From contig CACYWW010000013.1 of the NCBI GenBank assembly GCA_902778145.1, positions 1 through 53,912 on the forward strand: 53,912 nucleotides of DNA, written 5' to 3'. Positions 8,571 to 16,857 of the stretch are shown piece by piece. The notes under the pieces were generated by a model. The model was not told the DNA's origin, ran no database searches, and saw only the letters and a program-made list of their open reading frames with translations. The translations under genes were made by a program, and so were the position numbers. Numbering within the stretch: position 1 is the first letter of the stretch; the number at the start of each line of letters is the position of its first letter. The DNA comes from an uncultured Ruminococcus sp. Lineage in GTDB: Bacteria; Bacillota; Clostridia; Oscillospirales; CAG-272.

Positions 8571-9934
8571 AAAAAGCGGTTGTTGTCACGATCCTTCTGT
8601 CAGTCGCCGCCGCGCTTGTGACCGCGTGCGGAGTGCTTTTGTGCATCGGTCTTTCCGAGCACGCGCCGCAGGAGGGCTATGAAGGCTGGAACATGATGTT
8701 CATGATGCCCGAATCGGCCGTATCGATCGCCGCGGTGACGCTCGTGATCACGGATATAGCGTGCATCGTCCTTGCCGTGATGCTTTCCGTTTCTTACGCA
8801 AGAAGCGTCAGGGCTCTGAAAAAGAGCGAGCAGGACAATAAGAAGACGCGCTTTTCGCGTCTTATCGGACTCGATGAGAAATACGCGGGAAAGCGCGGAG
8901 AAGAAAACGCCATGCCGTTCAATGACAGGATCCCGCTGAGAGAATTCTGCGACGGCTTCCGCGGATTTGCCGCTTCGTCGATGGGTCTGTACTACGAGCC
9001 GTCCGTGATAAGAAGCTATATTGCCGGGCTTTCGTGCACGCATCTTATGATACTTCAGGGCATATCCGGCACCGGCAAAACGTCGCTTCCGTTCGCGTTC
9101 GGAAAATACGTCTGCTCGGACGCCGCCGTCGCGCCGGTGCAGCCGGGCTGGAAGGACAGATCCGATCTGCTCGGATATTACAACGAATTCACGGATTCGT
9201 ATACGGAAACGGAGCTGCTTTACAAGCTCTACGAGAGCAATTACACAAACGATATCTGCACCGTCGTGCTCGACGAGATGAATATCGCGCGTGTTGAATA
9301 CTATTTCGCGGAGTTCCTGTCTCTGCTCGAGCTGCCCGAGGGCACCTCGAGACAGATCAGAGTCACCGCGGACAGCCGCCCGTCGGATCCGGCGCTTTTC
9401 GACGGCGGCACGCTTCGTCTGCCCGGAAATATCTGGTTCGTGGGAACGGCGAACAACGACGATTCGACTCTGGCGATATCCGACAAGGTCTACGACAGGG
9501 CGTTCGTCATAAATCTCGACAGCAGGAGCCGTCCGTTCGAAGCGGAGCCGACCCCGCGCTCGCACATATCCGCCGACAGACTGAAGGAGATGTTCCGCGA
9601 GGCAAAGCTGTCACATCCATTGAGCGACGCGATAAGATCCGCGCTTGAAAAGACCGACGCGTATCTTACCGAAAACCTCGGTATAGCGTCCGGCAACCGC
9701 GTTCTGAGGCAGGCGGAGAGCTTTGTGCCCGTGTACGTCGCCTGCGGCGGCACGGAGGAGGAGGCTGCCGATATTCTTATCTGCCGCAAGATGCTCCGCA
9801 AGCTCGAAGGGATCAATCCCGCGCGGTGCCGCGCGGAGGCCGGGGGACTGACCGGCTTCCTTACCGGACTTTTCGGAGAAGGAGCGCTTCCAGAAAGCCT
9901 GGGATATATCGAAAAATACAGGGCGGTCAACTGA
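8567..9934 (+). CDS. Membrane-tethered McrB-type AAA+ ATPase, copy 2
   Basis: A 455-residue paralog of the 5725 product. The N-terminus differs: two hydrophobic helices at about residues 4-27 and 50-75 with a short loop between them. The AAA+ core is closely alike: Walker A GISGTGKT (165-172), Walker B VLDEMN (234-239), sensor 1 GTANNDDST, and VQPGWKDRSDLLGYYNEF. Both copies keep the catalytic residues, so both should hydrolyse nucleotide. The gene overlaps its upstream neighbour by 4 nt and is followed after 1 nt by the next. Two intact paralogs flanking one partner suggest a mixed ring rather than recent duplication debris. Confidence 0.85.
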   Translation: MKKAVVVTILLSVAAALVTACGVLLCIGLSEHAPQEGYEGWNMMFMMPESAVSIAAVTLVITDIACIVLAVMLSVSYARSVRALKKSEQDNKKTRFSRLIGLDEKYAGKRGEENAMPFNDRIPLREFCDGFRGFAASSMGLYYEPSVIRSYIAGLSCTHLMILQGISGTGKTSLPFAFGKYVCSDAAVAPVQPGWKDRSDLLGYYNEFTDSYTETELLYKLYESNYTNDICTVVLDEMNIARVEYYFAEFLSLLELPEGTSRQIRVTADSRPSDPALFDGGTLRLPGNIWFVGTANNDDSTLAISDKVYDRAFVINLDSRSRPFEAEPTPRSHISADRLKEMFREAKLSHPLSDAIRSALEKTDAYLTENLGIASGNRVLRQAESFVPVYVACGGTEEEAADILICRKMLRKLEGINPARCRAEAGGLTGFLTGLFGEGALPESLGYIEKYRAVN

Positions 9935-9935
9935 T

Positions 9936-10481
9936 ATGAAGGATAAAGACATATTTGAAAAAGCAAGGATGCGGACGGTCATCATCCCGATCGCCGGATT
10001 CATAACGGCGGCGGCGACAGTCCTTCTGGTGATATTCTCGGCGGCTTTTTTCGGCGCCTTCAACGTTATGAAGGAGGTGACCGCCACGCGCGCGCCGGAA
10101 TTCGACCCGCCGGAAGAACCCGATATGTCGTTTTACATTCCCGTGGTCGATATGAATCCTTCGGTCTATCTGAAGCTGACCACCGTGGAGTTCAGGACGT
10201 CGAACGGGACCGTCCGCTTCAAGGTGAGGCTGAAAAACGAGACCGACACGAAAGCCCACGTCGACCACGTCAGATGCGTTATGTATAAGGACGGGCAAAG
10301 CATCGTTTCATACGTTCTCGGCAGTGATTTCAACATCGATCCGCATTCCGATATCGTCGTATCGGGAAGCGAAAGGATCGGCGACGCGGACAGCGTGCTT
10401 TTCGACGCCCTCTGGAGAGATCCGGAAGGCAGGGCGGCGAGCGGATATATCGTCGCCGGTAAAAATGAGAGGATAAAATGA
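9936..10481 (+). CDS. Small single-pass membrane protein of the AAA+/transglutaminase operon
   Basis: A 181-residue protein with a basic cytoplasmic N-terminus, one membrane helix at about residues 15-42, and an extracytoplasmic domain of about 135 residues that reads like a beta-sandwich (FRTSNGTVRFKVRLKNETD; SDIVVSGSERIG), similar in style to domains of uncharacterised Firmicutes envelope proteins. No enzyme motif is visible. It begins 1 nt after the preceding stop and overlaps the next gene by 4 nt. Inference: a subunit passing the ATPase signal to the large surface protein, or holding that protein. Confidence 0.75.
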   Translation: MKDKDIFEKARMRTVIIPIAGFITAAATVLLVIFSAAFFGAFNVMKEVTATRAPEFDPPEEPDMSFYIPVVDMNPSVYLKLTTVEFRTSNGTVRFKVRLKNETDTKAHVDHVRCVMYKDGQSIVSYVLGSDFNIDPHSDIVVSGSERIGDADSVLFDALWRDPEGRAASGYIVAGKNERIK

Positions 10482-13400
10482 CGTACGATGAATATGTACT
10501 GAAGGTCAGATCCGATATCTCGAAGCTTCAGAGCGTTCTGAAATGGATAAAAAAGCACCGTTTTAAGATCGCGGCGGCAGTGCTCGCGGTCATTGCGGCG
10601 GTGCTCCTTCTGATGTATTTTTCGGGATCGTTCACCTCAGGGCTGAAGGTCGATAACGTCGTATACGGCGAGCCGGTGAACGCCTCCGCCAAGGCGTTTC
10701 TGAGCGGCGTAGGGATCAGTCACACGGAGAATGACGGCGAGGCGCCCGGACTCCCGTACAGGGCGGGCGGATACACGGTCACGGCAAGAACGGAAAACCC
10801 GTTCGGCACCGTGCGTGAACAGAGCGCGCCGCTCGTTATAGCACGCCGCCCCGTGACGCTTTCTCTCGAACCGTTCTCGGTGACGTACGGGGACAGACCC
10901 GACGTATCCGCGATAATGACCGCGGATGGGCTCGCCGAGGACGACTCGGCCGAGGCTGAGATCGTATATGATGAACTTAAGATCACGGGACAGGCGGAGA
11001 TCGGATCAGTCGTTATCAGAAACGAAAACGGCGAGGACGTCACCGACTGCTATGATATAAAAAAGAACGGCGCGGCGTATCGCGTCAATCTCAGAAACAT
11101 CACGGTCGCGACGGGATCGGCGGAGAAAAGGTACGACGGGACTCCGCTCACGGATCACGGCTTCAGCGTGACATCGGGAAGTCTTGCCGCGGGCGACGAG
11201 CTTGTCGTCGTCACTGAAACGTCCGTACTGATGCCCGGGAAAAAGCTGAACGAGGCTGTGATCACCGTCATGCACGGCGGTGAGGATCGCACGAAATACT
11301 ACTCCGTGACTCAGAGCTTCGGCACGCTCAGCGTTTTACCGATACCCATCAACGTAAAAACCGGCTCCGCCGTCAAGGTTTACGACGGACAGCCGCTGAC
11401 GTGCGGTGAATACGAGCTTGATGACAGTGATCTTTTGCCGGGACACAAGGCGAACGCCGGAGAACTGCCGTCGCGTAAAGCGGCGGGCACCACTGAGAAC
11501 AGGATACCGTTCACCGTGACCGACGCCGAAGGAAACGACGTCACCGCCTGCTATGAGCTGATATGCGACTGCGGCACGCTGACCGTTGAAAAACGCAAGC
11601 TGACATTTGCGTCGGGATCGGATTCCGGCGTGTACGGCAAAGAGATAAAATGCACGGACGCGTGGCTGGTCTCGGGCGAGCCGGCGCCGGGCGAGACGTA
11701 TTTGTTCACGGATTTTGAATCGTTCAGATTTGCGGGAGAGCACGCCAACCATTTCAGGGCGGCGATGCGAGCCGGTGACAACGACACATCTTCAAACTAC
11801 GCCATAACGTATGAAAACGGGACCGTGACGATAACGCCGAAGCGCATGACTGTAAATGTACGCGTCTGGGGCGTTCCCGGAGCGTCGACAAGCTTTATAG
11901 CGACGGTGGAGCCCGACACGACTACCGAATACGGCGACAGCTTTGAGTACCCATGGCAGATACCGCTCAGCGTAGGAAATGAGTCGATCGGACCGTATTT
12001 CGAAAGCAGATTCCGCATATTGAACGAAAACGTCGCCGTGACATACTGCTATGATCTGACGTTCGTTTACGAATACGACGAGGACGAGCTTGACCGCGTC
12101 CGTAAAGAAGCGCCGCCGGTCGTACCGGGCGACGGTCCGGGAACGGATCCCGGCGTCGGACCCGGCACAGACCCCGGAACCGATCCCGGCATCGATCCGG
12201 GCGTCGGCCCGGGAACGGATCCGGGTACAGACCCCGGAACGACCCCCGGAGCGGATGATATTTACGGCCCTTCCGGCATAGGCTCACAGGGGATAAGCGG
12301 CGGGACGTCGGAGAGCACGGACATCCCGTCAGGCCCGCCGTCCGTCGGCTCGGATCCCGTCGGATACGTTTCCTGCGCAAGAGAGGGAGGACTGTATCTG
12401 AGGCTCCGCAGCTACGGGAACTACACGGGCAGCGGATGGACGGAGTCGCCGATATACGACATGGCGTCCGAGATATTCCCGCATCCGCTCGATATGACGT
12501 TCTTTTTGCTCGATAACAACGGCTTCAAAGACGGCGCGGATAACGTCGTCGTGGCATACTATCCGAATGACGGGCTGTATCCCGTTCCGTACTACTCGTT
12601 TTCCGAGAACTATAAGGGCAGGTATATCTACACCGACGTTGCGCTGCCGGATCCCGGTTATCAGAGCGTATACGCGTTCTATCATATCCCTCAGCCGGAT
12701 ATCGGTACGATACTCGGGCTCGGGCGCGACAACTATGACGAGGATTATTACAACTTTGTAACGGAGAATTACCTGTCTCTGCCGGAAACTACGGCTGATG
12801 GCATAAAAGAGATAATCGAAAGAGCGGGGCTCGATCCCATGTCACCGACGATCATCGAGGACGTGGCAGAATACGTCCGCGGAGCGGCGCTTTATAACGG
12901 AAACTTCAAACCGTTTCCGGAAAACGTCGATAAGATCCTGTACTTCCTGAACGAGAGCAAGGAAGGCATCTGCAGCCACTTCGCGTCCGCGGCTGTCGCC
13001 ATATACAGAACGCTGGGCATCCCGGCGAGATACACCGGCGGTTATTACGCCGTGTCCGAGGGCGGCGGCAGTATAAGCTACTATTATGAGGCGAACGCAC
13101 ACGCGTGGGCCGAGGTCTACGTAAAAGGCATAGGCTGGCTGCCGGTCGAGGTCACGTCCTCAAACGTGGCGCCCGGCGGTACCGGTTCGCCGCTTCAGCC
13201 GCCGTCGGCGGAGCTGATATATTATAATCGCGTCAACTTCACCATGGAGCCGAAAACCAAGGTCTTCGACGGTGAAAAGCTGGTCTCGAACGGTCCTGTG
13301 CTTCTACCCGGAAGCAATCTCAGACCGGGACACACGCTCACCGCGGAGTCGAACGGGATCACGTACGCGGGTACTGTACCCGCGAGATCCGTGAGCTTCA

Positions 13401-14524
13401 GGATAACCGACGAGGCCGGAAACGACGTCACGTATATGTACGAAGTGAACGAAAGCGTCACGGGATATCTTACCGTAACGCCGCTCGTTTACGATCTGCC
13501 GCAGAAGACCCTGTACGTCGGTCAGACCGTAAAGCTGCCGGAAACGGACGAGATAACTGACGGGCGCGTCGCCGCGTTCATAGACGCGGACAGGATAGAA
13601 TTCGTCATAGAAGGCAGCGCTTCGCTTGCCGTGAGCGAGGACGGAAAGCTTACCGGTATAATAGCGACCGATATGAGAACACTTGAAAAAAGCTATGACG
13701 TGGGCAATGACGATACAGATGACAAGGCGCACATGGACGGAGGGACTGAGGTCATCGTTCACCTCGGCGTCACGGTGCTGCCGTTTGAAAACGTGCGTAT
13801 CAAGGAGGGTGCCGCGCCCGCAGGCACGTCGGCAGGCACGCTCAAACGCGTCACGGGCGAAAACGGACAGATCTATAACTATATCGCCGTCTCCTCGGCA
13901 AGCGTTTCAAAAGCGTTTGACGGCGCATATCTTACAAGCGATTCTTATACGATAACGGACGGCGCGCTTGACGGCGGTCACACGCTCGTGTTCAAGAGCG
14001 GCGCGTCTCAGCTGTACGTCGGCTCGTGCCGGAACGTATACTCGGAGCTCTGTGTGACGGATGAGAGCGGCGCAAACGTTACGGACCGCTATATCATCGA
14101 TTTCTATCCCGGCACGCTTGAGGTGACCGCGGGAAGCTATACTGACGAGGACAAGATCGCCGAGGTCAGGGTCGACGAGGTGAAGGATCTTGACACTGTC
14201 GTGTGGATGGAGAGGATAACAGATCTTCCGGTCAGATACGTTGACGAGCGCGGAAGCGCGATAGTCAGGATCGAGGACGGCAGGCTGATAGGCATAGACC
14301 CCGGTTTTTCCGTGGTCACCGCGCTGATAGACGCAACAGACCTGAACGGCGACGGGGTGGCGGAGTATGAACCCGCAGTGCGTTCGCTCGGAGTGAGGGT
14401 ATTGCCGAAGGAGCGCTCTGACGGATCCGTCATGTATCTGCTGTTCTTGCTGACGCTCGCAGCGGCTGCCGCGGCTGTGACTTATCTGATCATCACAGCC
14501 TCGAAATACAAAGGAAAACAGTAA
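10478..14524 (+). CDS. Giant bitopic surface protein: MBG/YDG-like repeats and transglutaminase-like domain
   Basis: A 1348-residue protein. A cytoplasmic stub of about 26 residues is followed by a membrane helix (27-50), then several MBG/YDG-like repeats (about 130-460; markers KRYDGTPL and KVYDGQPL), a Pro-Gly-Asp/Thr linker (about 548-592) and a transglutaminase-like domain (about 770-900). Two more MBG-like repeats (KVFDGEKL, KAFDGAYL) alternate with Big2-like segments, then comes a C-terminal membrane helix (about 1317-1340) and a basic tail. Transglutaminase residues are Cys832 (GICSHFA) and His875 (AHAWAEVY). The usual third acid is Glu891 (WLPVEVT) rather than Asp. It is the last gene of the operon. 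The domain could crosslink, cut or bind surface proteins. Confidence 0.85.
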   Translation: MTYDEYVLKVRSDISKLQSVLKWIKKHRFKIAAAVLAVIAAVLLLMYFSGSFTSGLKVDNVVYGEPVNASAKAFLSGVGISHTENDGEAPGLPYRAGGYTVTARTENPFGTVREQSAPLVIARRPVTLSLEPFSVTYGDRPDVSAIMTADGLAEDDSAEAEIVYDELKITGQAEIGSVVIRNENGEDVTDCYDIKKNGAAYRVNLRNITVATGSAEKRYDGTPLTDHGFSVTSGSLAAGDELVVVTETSVLMPGKKLNEAVITVMHGGEDRTKYYSVTQSFGTLSVLPIPINVKTGSAVKVYDGQPLTCGEYELDDSDLLPGHKANAGELPSRKAAGTTENRIPFTVTDAEGNDVTACYELICDCGTLTVEKRKLTFASGSDSGVYGKEIKCTDAWLVSGEPAPGETYLFTDFESFRFAGEHANHFRAAMRAGDNDTSSNYAITYENGTVTITPKRMTVNVRVWGVPGASTSFIATVEPDTTTEYGDSFEYPWQIPLSVGNESIGPYFESRFRILNENVAVTYCYDLTFVYEYDEDELDRVRKEAPPVVPGDGPGTDPGVGPGTDPGTDPGIDPGVGPGTDPGTDPGTTPGADDIYGPSGIGSQGISGGTSESTDIPSGPPSVGSDPVGYVSCAREGGLYLRLRSYGNYTGSGWTESPIYDMASEIFPHPLDMTFFLLDNNGFKDGADNVVVAYYPNDGLYPVPYYSFSENYKGRYIYTDVALPDPGYQSVYAFYHIPQPDIGTILGLGRDNYDEDYYNFVTENYLSLPETTADGIKEIIERAGLDPMSPTIIEDVAEYVRGAALYNGNFKPFPENVDKILYFLNESKEGICSHFASAAVAIYRTLGIPARYTGGYYAVSEGGGSISYYYEANAHAWAEVYVKGIGWLPVEVTSSNVAPGGTGSPLQPPSAELIYYNRVNFTMEPKTKVFDGEKLVSNGPVLLPGSNLRPGHTLTAESNGITYAGTVPARSVSFRITDEAGNDVTYMYEVNESVTGYLTVTPLVYDLPQKTLYVGQTVKLPETDEITDGRVAAFIDADRIEFVIEGSASLAVSEDGKLTGIIATDMRTLEKSYDVGNDDTDDKAHMDGGTEVIVHLGVTVLPFENVRIKEGAAPAGTSAGTLKRVTGENGQIYNYIAVSSASVSKAFDGAYLTSDSYTITDGALDGGHTLVFKSGASQLYVGSCRNVYSELCVTDESGANVTDRYIIDFYPGTLEVTAGSYTDEDKIAEVRVDEVKDLDTVVWMERITDLPVRYVDERGSAIVRIEDGRLIGIDPGFSVVTALIDATDLNGDGVAEYEPAVRSLGVRVLPKERSDGSVMYLLFLLTLAAAAAAVTYLIITASKYKGKQ
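12121..12255 (+). repeat. In-frame tandem repeat coding a PGTDPG-type linker
   Basis: Imperfect units such as CCGGGAACGGATCC and GACCCCGGAACC repeat in frame. They encode a proline-glycine linker that joins the N-terminal repeat region to the transglutaminase half. It is probably variable in length between strains. Confidence 0.8.
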
Positions 14525-14527
14525 AAA

Positions 14528-14706
14528 AGGGGCTGTCGCATAGCATTAACAAACCGTGAACAGCCTGTTCAGTATCAACAAAAAATCAGTCTCGTTTTTA
14601 ATGTGCGAGACTGATTTTTTGTTACATCGTTTTTAATGTGCGAGACTGATTTTTTGTTACATTTGTATAGAGCCAAGCGCAAAAATCATAACTTGCGACA
14701 GCCCCT
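14528..14706. mobile_element. MITE-like element with 13-bp terminal inverted repeats
   Basis: Ends AGGGGCTGTCGCA (14528-14540) and its exact complement (14694-14706) bound a 179-bp non-coding segment between two convergent genes. Inside are a hairpin and a direct repeat. Ends of this kind (GGGGCTGTCGCA) are, from memory, common on Firmicutes transposase elements, so this looks like a non-autonomous derivative. No clear target duplication is visible. It starts 4 bp after one stop codon and ends 8 bp before the other. Confidence 0.7.
14586..14661. repeat. Hairpin plus 35-bp direct repeat within the MITE
   Basis: TCAGTCTCG and CGAGACTGA arms with flanking A and T runs form a bidirectional terminator-like hairpin. 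The right part of it (CGTTTTTAATGTG then CGAGACTGATTTTTTG) is repeated once directly downstream. The element therefore appears to supply the terminator for both convergent genes. Confidence 0.7.
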
Positions 14707-14713
14707 ATTCATA

Positions 14714-16510
14714 TCATTTGCTGAGTCTTTGCTTCAGCGCGTCAAGCTCTTCGCGAAGCTCCTTCGGCGTGCTCGGGCCTACGAAATCATAGAATTCTTT
14801 GATGTTTTCTATGTCGTCGAGCCATGACTGACGGTCGATCGAGAGCAGCTCCTCAAGCGTCTTTTCCGATACGTCCGTGCCTTCAAGATTGATGTCCCGG
14901 CTGAACGGAACGTAGCCGATCGGAGTCTCCTTCGCGCCGACCTTGTCTTCACAGCGGGCGAGGATCCACATAAGGACTCTCATGTTCTCACCGAAGCCCG
15001 GCCAGATGAAGTGACCCTGATCGTCGGTACGGAACCAGTTGACGTGGAAGATCTTCGGCGCCCTCGGTATCTTTTTGCCCATCTCGAGCCAGTGAGCCCA
15101 GTATTCGCCCATGTCGTAGCCGACGAACGGACGCATCGCCATCGGGTCGCGGCGTACCACGCCGATAGCGCCGGCCGCGGCGGCTGTCGTTTCCGACGCC
15201 ATTATCGAGCCGACGAACGTGCCGTGCTGCCAGTTGAAGGACTGATATACGAGCGGAGCGGTCTTCGCGCGGCGGCCGCCGAAGATTATCGCGGACAGCG
15301 GCACGCCGTCCGGATTGTCGAACTCGGGCGAGACGCACGGGCAGTTCTTCGCAACGGCGGTGAAGCGGGAGTTCGGATGAGCGCCGGAGGTGTTTATCTT
15401 ATCGTTCTTGTCGTACTTTCTGTAATCCCACGGCTCGCCTTTCCAGTTGATCGCGTTCTTCGGAGGATTGTCGTTGAGACCCTCCCACCATACGGTGTTG
15501 TTGTCAAGGTCGTGACAGACGTTCGTGAAGATCGCGTCGCGCTTCGTGGCGGCAAGGGCGTTCGGGTTGCTGTGCTCGTTCGTACCGGGAGCGACTCCGA
15601 AGAAGCCGTTTTCGGGGTTGACCGCCCAGAGCCTTCCGTCGTGACCGACGCGGAGCCAGGCGATATCGTCGCCCACGCACCAGATCTTATAGCCCTTCTT
15701 CCTGTAGTATTCCGGCGGGATGAGCATTGCGAGGTTCGTTTTGCCGCAGGCGGACGGGAACGCCGCGCCGACGTATCTGATCACGCCGTCGGGAGACTGA
15801 AGTCCGAGTATGAGCATATGCTCCGCCATCCAGCCCTCTTTTCTGCCGAGATAGGAGGCGATGCGAAGAGCGAAGCACTTTTTGCCGAGCAGGACGTTGC
15901 CGCCGTACGCTGAGTTGACGCTCCAGATCGTCTTGTCCTCGGGGAAGTGGCAGATATAGCGGTTATCGGGATCGAGAGTGCCGGTGGCGTGCAGACCCTT
16001 GATGAAGCCTTCGTCAAGGTATTGTCCGACGGCTCTGCCGGCTCTCGTCATTATGAGCATGTTGAGCACGACGTATATCGAATCGGTAAGCTCCACGCCG
16101 TATTTGGCGAATTTTGATCCGAGCTGTCCCATGGCGTACGGTATGATGTACATGGTCTTGCCGGCGTATGAATTCTTATAGAGCTTCGTGAGCCTCGCGT
16201 AGCATTCGACGGGGTCTATCCAGTTGTTTATATTTCCGGCGTCTTCCTTTTTGCGTGTACAGATGAACGTCCTCGACTCAACACGCGCCACGTCGTTCAC
16301 GGCGGTGCGGTGCAGATAGCAGTTCGGAAGAAGCTCTTCGTTCAGCTTTATCATTTCACCGGTCGAGCAGGCGAGCTTTTTCAACTCCTCGGTCTGTTCG
16401 GGATCGCCCGTGATCCAAACGGCTTTCGCGGGGTTCACGAGCGATGCCATCTCTTCTATCCAATCGAGTACGTACTTGTTATCAGTCAGTTGACTGTTTT
16501 CAAACTTCAT
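14714..16510 (-). CDS. pckG: Phosphoenolpyruvate carboxykinase (GTP)
   Basis: A 598-residue GTP-dependent PEP carboxykinase, which interconverts oxaloacetate plus GTP and PEP plus CO2 plus GDP in the cytoplasm. The nucleotide and metal loop FPSACGKTN lies at residues 251-259 with the reactive cysteine of the GTP family. The substrate-loop and hinge motifs (YGGNVLLGKK, FGENMRVLMWI) are in place, and the length is normal. It stands alone behind its own promoter. In anaerobes this enzyme often runs in the oxaloacetate-forming direction during sugar fermentation, but the direction cannot be read from sequence. Confidence 0.97.
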   Translation of the reverse strand: MKFENSQLTDNKYVLDWIEEMASLVNPAKAVWITGDPEQTEELKKLACSTGEMIKLNEELLPNCYLHRTAVNDVARVESRTFICTRKKEDAGNINNWIDPVECYARLTKLYKNSYAGKTMYIIPYAMGQLGSKFAKYGVELTDSIYVVLNMLIMTRAGRAVGQYLDEGFIKGLHATGTLDPDNRYICHFPEDKTIWSVNSAYGGNVLLGKKCFALRIASYLGRKEGWMAEHMLILGLQSPDGVIRYVGAAFPSACGKTNLAMLIPPEYYRKKGYKIWCVGDDIAWLRVGHDGRLWAVNPENGFFGVAPGTNEHSNPNALAATKRDAIFTNVCHDLDNNTVWWEGLNDNPPKNAINWKGEPWDYRKYDKNDKINTSGAHPNSRFTAVAKNCPCVSPEFDNPDGVPLSAIIFGGRRAKTAPLVYQSFNWQHGTFVGSIMASETTAAAAGAIGVVRRDPMAMRPFVGYDMGEYWAHWLEMGKKIPRAPKIFHVNWFRTDDQGHFIWPGFGENMRVLMWILARCEDKVGAKETPIGYVPFSRDINLEGTDVSEKTLEELLSIDRQSWLDDIENIKEFYDFVGPSTPKELREELDALKQRLSK

Positions 16511-16590
16511 ATCGTAGTGGCCTTTCTTGTTCTGATGCAGTATATGAAGACAGGGGTCGGTTTTCAGCGACCCAACTTACTCCGATTATC
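16511..16590 (-). other. 5' leader of pckG with a hairpin
   Basis: Between promoter and start, the minus strand holds GGGTCG and CGACCC arms around an 8-nt loop, then a purine-rich AAGAAAGG before the ATG. No terminator or known riboswitch pattern was seen. Together with the promoters and leader listed next, this covers the whole 347-bp gap 16511-16857. Confidence 0.4.
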
Positions 16591-16620
16591 ATTATACCAC
16601 AAGCGCGTTAAAACTGTCAA
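16591..16620 (-). promoter_or_regulatory. Sigma-A promoter of pckG
   Basis: On the minus strand, TTGACA (16620-16615) and TATAAT (16596-16591) with an 18-bp spacer. Confidence 0.85.
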
Positions 16621-16692
16621 TATATAATATAGCATCAATTCGTGAATTTTTTCGGGAAATAATCTTGCATTATCGGTTTTTGTCGTTATCTC

Positions 16693-16721
16693 TTGAATTA
16701 TACACAAATATATGGTATAAT
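16693..16721 (+). promoter_or_regulatory. Sigma-A promoter of the 16858 gene
   Basis: TTGAAT (16693-16698), 17-bp spacer, TATAAT (16716-16721). The predicted transcript start is more than 125 nt before the ATG, leaving a long leader. Confidence 0.8.
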
Positions 16722-16730
16722 AGGCAAACA

Positions 16731-16822
16731 GCGGTCATATATACGCGTGAAAATGCGCGGTATGTGACCGTGCGGAGCGGAAAACGCGGGAAAACCGGCG
16801 TGCCGGTCGCGTCCGCTTTCGT
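16731..16822 (+). ncRNA. Strongly foldable mRNA leader (candidate cis-regulatory RNA)
   Basis: Two stacked structures can be drawn by hand. In the first, CGGTCA pairs with TGACCG and inner CGCG with CGCG, with TGAAAATG as loop (about 16731-16769). In the second, GCGGA pairs with TCCGC enclosing CGCG/CGCG and a CCGGC-GT-GCCGG hairpin (about 16771-16816). It matches no riboswitch class I know. A GGAAGGA motif follows at 16832-16838 but lies about 20 nt from the ATG. Confidence 0.4.
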
Positions 16823-16857
16823 ATATTTGCAGGAAGGAACGTCAAAACTTTCATTTT

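Noticed and set aside
5725-9934. McrBC-type restriction system
   Set aside because: The ATPases carry membrane helices, no McrC nuclease or PD-(D/E)xK motif is present, and the operon ends in a surface protein.
12121-12255. CRISPR-like or minisatellite repeat
   Set aside because: The repeats are in frame, short and contiguous without spacers. They simply encode a Pro-Gly linker.
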